A DNA stretch of 16,823 bases. It comes from Candidatus Roizmanbacteria bacterium (GTDB taxonomy: Bacteria; Patescibacteriota; Microgenomatia; GCA-001788215; 2-01-FULL-40-14). Shown piece by piece: positions 13,529-16,823 of this stretch. Below the pieces are notes generated by a model. It searched no databases. It saw only the letters and a list, made by a program, of their open reading frames with translations, and was not told the DNA's origin. Each line of letters starts with the position of its first letter. Position 1 is the stretch's first letter. The stretch spans positions 1 to 16,823 of the forward strand of contig JACQMD010000109.1 of assembly GCA_016203755.1 (NCBI GenBank), in the 5' to 3' direction. The translations under genes and the position numbers were made by a program.

Positions 13529-15274
13529 TTATTCTATCAAGTCAATACCGTATATCTTTCCTTCGATTAAAACCAATATTTTCTTGAGAGAAGGTACAAC
13601 GACAAGATCTTCCGCTCTGCCGAGTTTATTCCACAGATATTGTTCGGCATATTTTCCCTCTTTCGTAAACACGACAATTCGTTCTCCGTCAAGAATATAG
13701 AGCTTGTTAATAGTTTCATTGGTATAGAGTGCTTTGGGGCTGGTAAGTGTTTCTTCTTTCAGGAAAAAAATATCCGGACTCCCGCCGGTAAACTTGAGCA
13801 CATCGTCTTCTGTTAATACCCAAATGTTACCATCAATACTCATATCCCGGACGTTTGCCAAATCAACCGATGCTTCATCAGACAGCCAGTTGGCAGGTTT
13901 ACTGTATCCTTCCTCAAGCCGTGTATATTTCCAGATCTTACCCGTTGCATCGAGAAGATACAGATTAGCCGCAAACGACTCGAGTGAACTCATTTCTCCC
14001 CAACTTTGGTCAAGCTGAGCAATTTCATTGAATCCTTCATCAACTATTCGTTTCCCGTCCGTGAGGAGGATAAAGATTTTCGTGCCATGGACCGTAACAG
14101 CGGTAGCTGAGGAAAGTTCTGCACGCGATACCAGGATACTGGATTGTTTCTTTGCTAACGAGAGGTTGTAGAGACTTTGGTGATTGCGATCAAGAATCAC
14201 TAATAGATCCTCGAAGATTCCCAAGCGGTTACCTGATCCGTCCTCTTTTATCCAGGTGATGTCAAAAAAGAGTGGGACATCGGCAAGGATAAATTTGCGC
14301 TCGGCACGGGCAAGTTTTGTATCAATATCGGCAAGAAACTTTTCAAGCTCCTTCCGCTCAGTTGAATCTGATGGGAAATTCGGCAGCGATGTTTCCACCT
14401 GTTGTTTGGCATCTGTCAGAAGTTGTTTTGCCTCAGGTTCATTAAATGCAATAATTTCCCCAGCTTTTCCCATCGCCTCTGTCGCAACCCCCAATACTCG
14501 TTCAAACGATTCCTTTTGCTGCATGCGTTTTCGGTGCTCTGTGCCTACTACAAGGCTTGTTATAAGAAGCATAAGCAACAGCATGCCGATTAAAATAGTG
14601 ATGCGTTGTGATTTTGTTGAAGGCATATAGCTGGTTTTAGTAACGCGCCCGAGCAATTGTCGAATTGCATCAAATTTCGACGGGACTGAGGGAGATGTTA
14701 TAAGAGATGCATGAGATGCTTCGTGAGATTCAGGAACGGCCTCATACCGGACGATAAGACACGCTGCTCCTGATGCTGCATCGAGTTGGTGGAGGTTACG
14801 TGCGAGTATTTCTTCCAGTTCCTCAAATTGAGAATATGCCGTTGATTCCTGTTTGAGAAGTTTTTCCGAAAGAGTAGTAAATGTTGGAGAACAAAAAAAG
14901 GCGGTATCGTTTTGTTCCAGTCTGCCCGAGACAGCGCCATTTCCCGAAAATATTGCACCAAATGTATCATTCCGGAGGATAAATACGTTTCCTTCTCCGT
15001 GACCGGTTACATACAGAATATTCTTGTGTAAAACGCCAACGAGTAGCGAAGTCTGAGCGGGAAGTGGGAGATCAAGAATCAATTGTTTGACTGTTGCAAG
15101 AGATATATCAGAAGATGTTTGGTACCGTTCTTCGATTGTGTTGATAAGGTCATGTCCAACTGTTGCAGCCTGTTCATGGTGATCAATCTCAATCACCACG
15201 AATAGATGGCTATGAATAAATGTTTGTCCCCAGCGGTGGTTGGGAGGTCCGACAATGGCAGCAGTTTTGGTCAT
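13529..15274 (-). CDS. PP2C-like domain, membrane helix, coiled coil and beta-propeller protein
   Basis: The protein has 581 residues. The first 180 resemble a PPM/PP2C phosphatase fold: TSLLVGVLHKNILYVTGHGEGNVFILRND recalls the PP2C strand pair, FSGNGAVSGRLEQNDTAFFCSPTF the following strands, and the domain ends in ACLIVRYE. The metal-binding signatures (an early DGMGG and a late D-N) are absent; the early strand reads FVVIEIDHHEQAATVGHD. It is probably a degenerate, non-catalytic PP2C-like domain. A basic linker leads to one membrane helix (about 224-244) and a helical, possibly coiled-coil region (about 248-330). The last 250 residues have repeated strands such as LLVILDRNHQSLYNL, KIFILLTDGKRIV, LYLLDATGKIWKY, IWVLTEDDVLKF, KLYILDGERIVVF and KILVLIEGKIYGI, a divergent beta-propeller. 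Topology predicts the PP2C-like domain inside and the propeller outside. Function unknown; a transmembrane signalling or scaffold role is inferred. Confidence 0.7.
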   Translation of the reverse strand: MTKTAAIVGPPNHRWGQTFIHSHLFVVIEIDHHEQAATVGHDLINTIEERYQTSSDISLATVKQLILDLPLPAQTSLLVGVLHKNILYVTGHGEGNVFILRNDTFGAIFSGNGAVSGRLEQNDTAFFCSPTFTTLSEKLLKQESTAYSQFEELEEILARNLHQLDAASGAACLIVRYEAVPESHEASHASLITSPSVPSKFDAIRQLLGRVTKTSYMPSTKSQRITILIGMLLLMLLITSLVVGTEHRKRMQQKESFERVLGVATEAMGKAGEIIAFNEPEAKQLLTDAKQQVETSLPNFPSDSTERKELEKFLADIDTKLARAERKFILADVPLFFDITWIKEDGSGNRLGIFEDLLVILDRNHQSLYNLSLAKKQSSILVSRAELSSATAVTVHGTKIFILLTDGKRIVDEGFNEIAQLDQSWGEMSSLESFAANLYLLDATGKIWKYTRLEEGYSKPANWLSDEASVDLANVRDMSIDGNIWVLTEDDVLKFTGGSPDIFFLKEETLTSPKALYTNETINKLYILDGERIVVFTKEGKYAEQYLWNKLGRAEDLVVVPSLKKILVLIEGKIYGIDLIE

Positions 15275-15286
15275 AGCATTGTTCTG

Positions 15287-15505
15287 TTAGAGAATAAATG
15301 CGGAAAAGAGAAGTAGTCCGAGACTTGCAAAAAAATGAAGAAGCGCAATAAATTCCAACAGTCCTCCCAGACTCGTCTCAACCGTTTTTCGGTTATTATC
15401 AACCTGACGTGTCAGGATAAAGGTGAAAATCGTATACACCACCAATCCGGAAACGATCATTATTTTGATAATTAAAAGTGGTGAAGGCAATGTAATACCG
15501 TTCAT
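15287..15505 (-). CDS. Small two-helix membrane protein, unknown function
   Basis: The protein has 72 residues. Two hydrophobic helices (about 8-30, SPLLIIKIMIVSGLVVYTIFTFI, and about 47-72, GLLEFIALLHFFASLGLLLFSAFIL) are joined by a polar hairpin with TRQVDNNRKTVET. Its ATG overlaps the stop of the PH-domain gene (ATGA at 15505-15502), and it has one of the few Shine-Dalgarno-like motifs in the window (GGGAG about 10 nt upstream), so it is very likely translated. The pattern of an I-K-x-x-x-x-x-G-L-x-x-Y start followed by an R-Q-V loop recalls a family of short CPR membrane proteins (possibly DUF5657), an uncertain identification from memory. A role as small partner subunit of its neighbours is inferred. 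Confidence 0.75.
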   Translation of the reverse strand: MNGITLPSPLLIIKIMIVSGLVVYTIFTFILTRQVDNNRKTVETSLGGLLEFIALLHFFASLGLLLFSAFIL

Positions 15506-16086
15506 GGTCTGTTTTCTCCCATCAGTTCAATAATAAGTTGCGTTACTCGCTTTGGATGAGGAATTCTTAAAAATTCAATATTTGCCTCAGCTCCTGCTGT
15601 TTGAATAAACACATCTCCGTAATCAAAAAGCAATGCAAAGACCCCGATGCGTTTATAGGCGACATCCTCAATATGAGTAATGCGGGTTGCCGCAACTTCC
15701 TGAACAAGCAGATAAATAAAATCAATATCAACCACTCGAAGATTGGTGACGATGTTGATGTTGTAATACCAGAGGATAAAATTGACAAATATAAACGCAA
15801 ACGTTGCCAGATACCAGAAAAGAGTTATCACGATAGTATATAACGGCGGCAGTGTAAACGAAAAAATATTGATCTCCCCGAAAAACGGAAACACGACCAG
15901 CGGAATCAGCATGAGTAGTATTGCAGTTGCAATCCAGGGGATTTGTGTAATTGGATGTTGGCGAAGAAAAAGGAGAATGGACTCATTGGGGCCTTGCGTT
16001 GCAAAATGAGCCCGCGCTGGGCGCATAATAAAAGCGCCGAGGGTTTCACGCTTATCATTGGGACGATGCATCGTGTGTGTCGGCAT
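15502..16086 (-). CDS. Bacterial PH-domain membrane protein (DUF304/YdbS-like)
   Basis: The protein has 194 residues. A polar N-terminus contains QGPNESILLFLRQHPI, as at the start of bPH-type proteins. Two membrane helices follow (about 51-69 and 83-107), then a C-terminal bacterial pleckstrin-homology-like domain (about 108-190) with the hallmark YYNINIVTNLRVVDIDF and ATRITHIEDVAYKRIG, then FALLFDYGDVFIQTAG and a C-terminal helix HPKRVTQLIIEL. This is the standard DUF304/bPH_2 layout. Function is not established for the family; some members affect membrane stress or lipid-related processes. The ATG at 16086 lies two bases after the alaS stop, and the gene ends overlapping the small membrane protein gene, so the three products are likely co-produced. 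Confidence 0.88.
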   Translation of the reverse strand: MPTHTMHRPNDKRETLGAFIMRPARAHFATQGPNESILLFLRQHPITQIPWIATAILLMLIPLVVFPFFGEINIFSFTLPPLYTIVITLFWYLATFAFIFVNFILWYYNINIVTNLRVVDIDFIYLLVQEVAATRITHIEDVAYKRIGVFALLFDYGDVFIQTAGAEANIEFLRIPHPKRVTQLIIELMGENRP

Positions 16087-16088
16087 AC

Positions 16089-16823
16089 TTACACGAGTAT
16101 AGCATAAATACGCCTGATTCCTGCACCTGCTGATTCTTCTTTTCTGATTTTGAAGTTTCCCAGCTCTTTTGTATTCGCTACGTGAGGACCGCCGCAGATT
16201 TCTTTTGAGAATGAACCAATAGAATAGAACGAAACTTTTTCAGGATACCGTTCTCCAAAAAATGCAAGTGCTCCTTGTCGAATTGCTTCATCGTACGTTG
16301 TTATTTCTTTTGTTACGGGTAATTCTTTCTTAATTTGCTCGTTAACCATTTCTTCAACGTTTTTAATCTGTTCAGGAGTCATTTTTTCAGGATGAGAAAA
16401 ATCAAAGCGCAACCGTTCGCCGGTAATATTCGAACCTTTCTGTTGAACGTGTTTTCCGAGAACAGTTCTAAGGGACTGATGGAGAAGGTGGGTAGCCGTA
16501 TGTAGTTTAACAACTTCATCAGAACGGTCGGCAAGTCCGCCTTTGAACTTCTTTGCTGACTTTTCTCTTGATAAATTTTTGTGTAATTCCTTCGTTTTTT
16601 TTGCAGAAAGATCGAATTCTTCTTGATTGTAATTAGTCACCCAATGTTTACTCTCTATAATCTCTTTGGAATCCTCGATAGGAATACCATATGAGGCTTC
16701 AGCGTCAAACGCAACGGTACCAGCGGCAATACTCCCAAGTGAAGCAAAACTGTTAAATTGAGATTTATAAGTACCTGGTAATACATTATATTGTTGTAGG
16801 TTTTTTTCTAGAATTTTATCAGC
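16089..16823 (-). CDS. alaS: Alanyl-tRNA synthetase, C-terminal part (5' end outside window)
   Basis: The frame is open to the right edge, so the 244 visible residues are the C-terminal part of a larger enzyme that charges tRNA-Ala with alanine. Visible are the end of the tRNA-recognition region (IAAGTVAFDAEASYGIPIEDS and KKFKGGLAD) and the editing domain with its zinc ligands: HTATH (H108 and H112 of the visible part) and CGGPH (C210, H214). QKGSNITGERLRFDFSH and GERYPEKVSFYSIGSFSKEI are strongly AlaRS-like. The protein stops right after IRRIYAILV, where other bacterial AlaRS continue into a linker helix and the C-Ala/DHHA1 domain, so this is a short form. The GTG at 16640 is internal. It is the first of a string of - strand genes, with the PH-domain gene starting two bases after its stop. 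Confidence 0.95.
   Translation of the reverse strand, partial: ADKILEKNLQQYNVLPGTYKSQFNSFASLGSIAAGTVAFDAEASYGIPIEDSKEIIESKHWVTNYNQEEFDLSAKKTKELHKNLSREKSAKKFKGGLADRSDEVVKLHTATHLLHQSLRTVLGKHVQQKGSNITGERLRFDFSHPEKMTPEQIKNVEEMVNEQIKKELPVTKEITTYDEAIRQGALAFFGERYPEKVSFYSIGSFSKEICGGPHVANTKELGNFKIRKEESAGAGIRRIYAILV

Noticed and set aside
13529..14100. Active PP2C phosphatase or NHL enzyme assignment for the 581-residue protein
   Set aside because: The expected PP2C Asp-Gly metal ligands are not visible, and the C-terminal repeats are too diverged to name the propeller family; only a structural description is justified.
16089..16640. Separate short gene starting at GTG 16640
   Set aside because: The frame stays open to the right edge, and the upstream residues match the AlaRS region before the editing domain, so this is the tail of alaS.

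Overview
The window looks like a chromosomal stretch of an uncultivated small-genome bacterium of the Patescibacteria/CPR group, most likely a Microgenomates-type lineage. The grounds are a short alanyl-tRNA synthetase without the C-terminal C-Ala domain, a lamin-tail-domain surface protein with a Thr/Pro stalk, a LytR_C-only membrane protein, a compact type IV pilus operon without secretin genes, and very tight gene packing with ATGA overlaps and almost no Shine-Dalgarno motifs. TGA is used as a normal stop (pilC, the fimT-like gene and the LytR_C gene), so this is genetic code 11 and not the TGA=Gly code of Gracilibacteria/SR1. The lineage is an inference; no rRNA is present.  Layout: one gene, a surface protein cut by the left edge, is on the + strand (1-1107). 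Everything else (1243-16823) is on the - strand and is read right to left. (a) 16823-13529: the end of alaS, then a PH-domain membrane protein, a two-helix mini membrane protein and a PP2C-like/TM/beta-propeller protein, packed head to tail. (b) 13507-12953: an HD-domain hydrolase. (c) 12893-3451: a complete-looking type IV pilus locus headed by a membrane histidine kinase and a single-domain response regulator. These are followed by PilC, four minor pilins in the canonical H-I-J-K order, a PilM/GspL-like assembly protein, the PilB motor ATPase and the main prepilin. (d) 3405-2518: a Pro-rich single-pass protein with a LytR_C domain. (e) 2417-1243: a Fur/Zur-family repressor overlapping or abutting a ZIP metal transporter, with a near-consensus promoter and a palindromic operator candidate.  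How the genes work together (inference): the kinase and receiver probably control assembly or function of the pilus. PilB drives polymerisation at PilC and the PilM/L-like protein. The H-I-J-K minor pilins prime the tip, and the I/PilV-type minor pilin carries a fused seven-repeat LVIVD beta-propeller that could be the adhesive tip, a role played in other bacteria by the separate PilY1 propeller protein. The Fur-ZIP pair is a self-contained metal (probably zinc) homeostasis unit. The PH/mini-membrane/PP2C-propeller trio has no assigned function and is the least understood part of the window.  Three - strand genes (the fur-like gene, the LytR_C gene and the main prepilin) each have a perfect TTGACA hexamer 28-33 nt upstream of ATG, a geometry that predicts leaderless or near-leaderless mRNAs. 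No tRNA, rRNA, CRISPR array, transposase or convincing intrinsic terminator was seen. No intergenic gap exceeds 135 bases.
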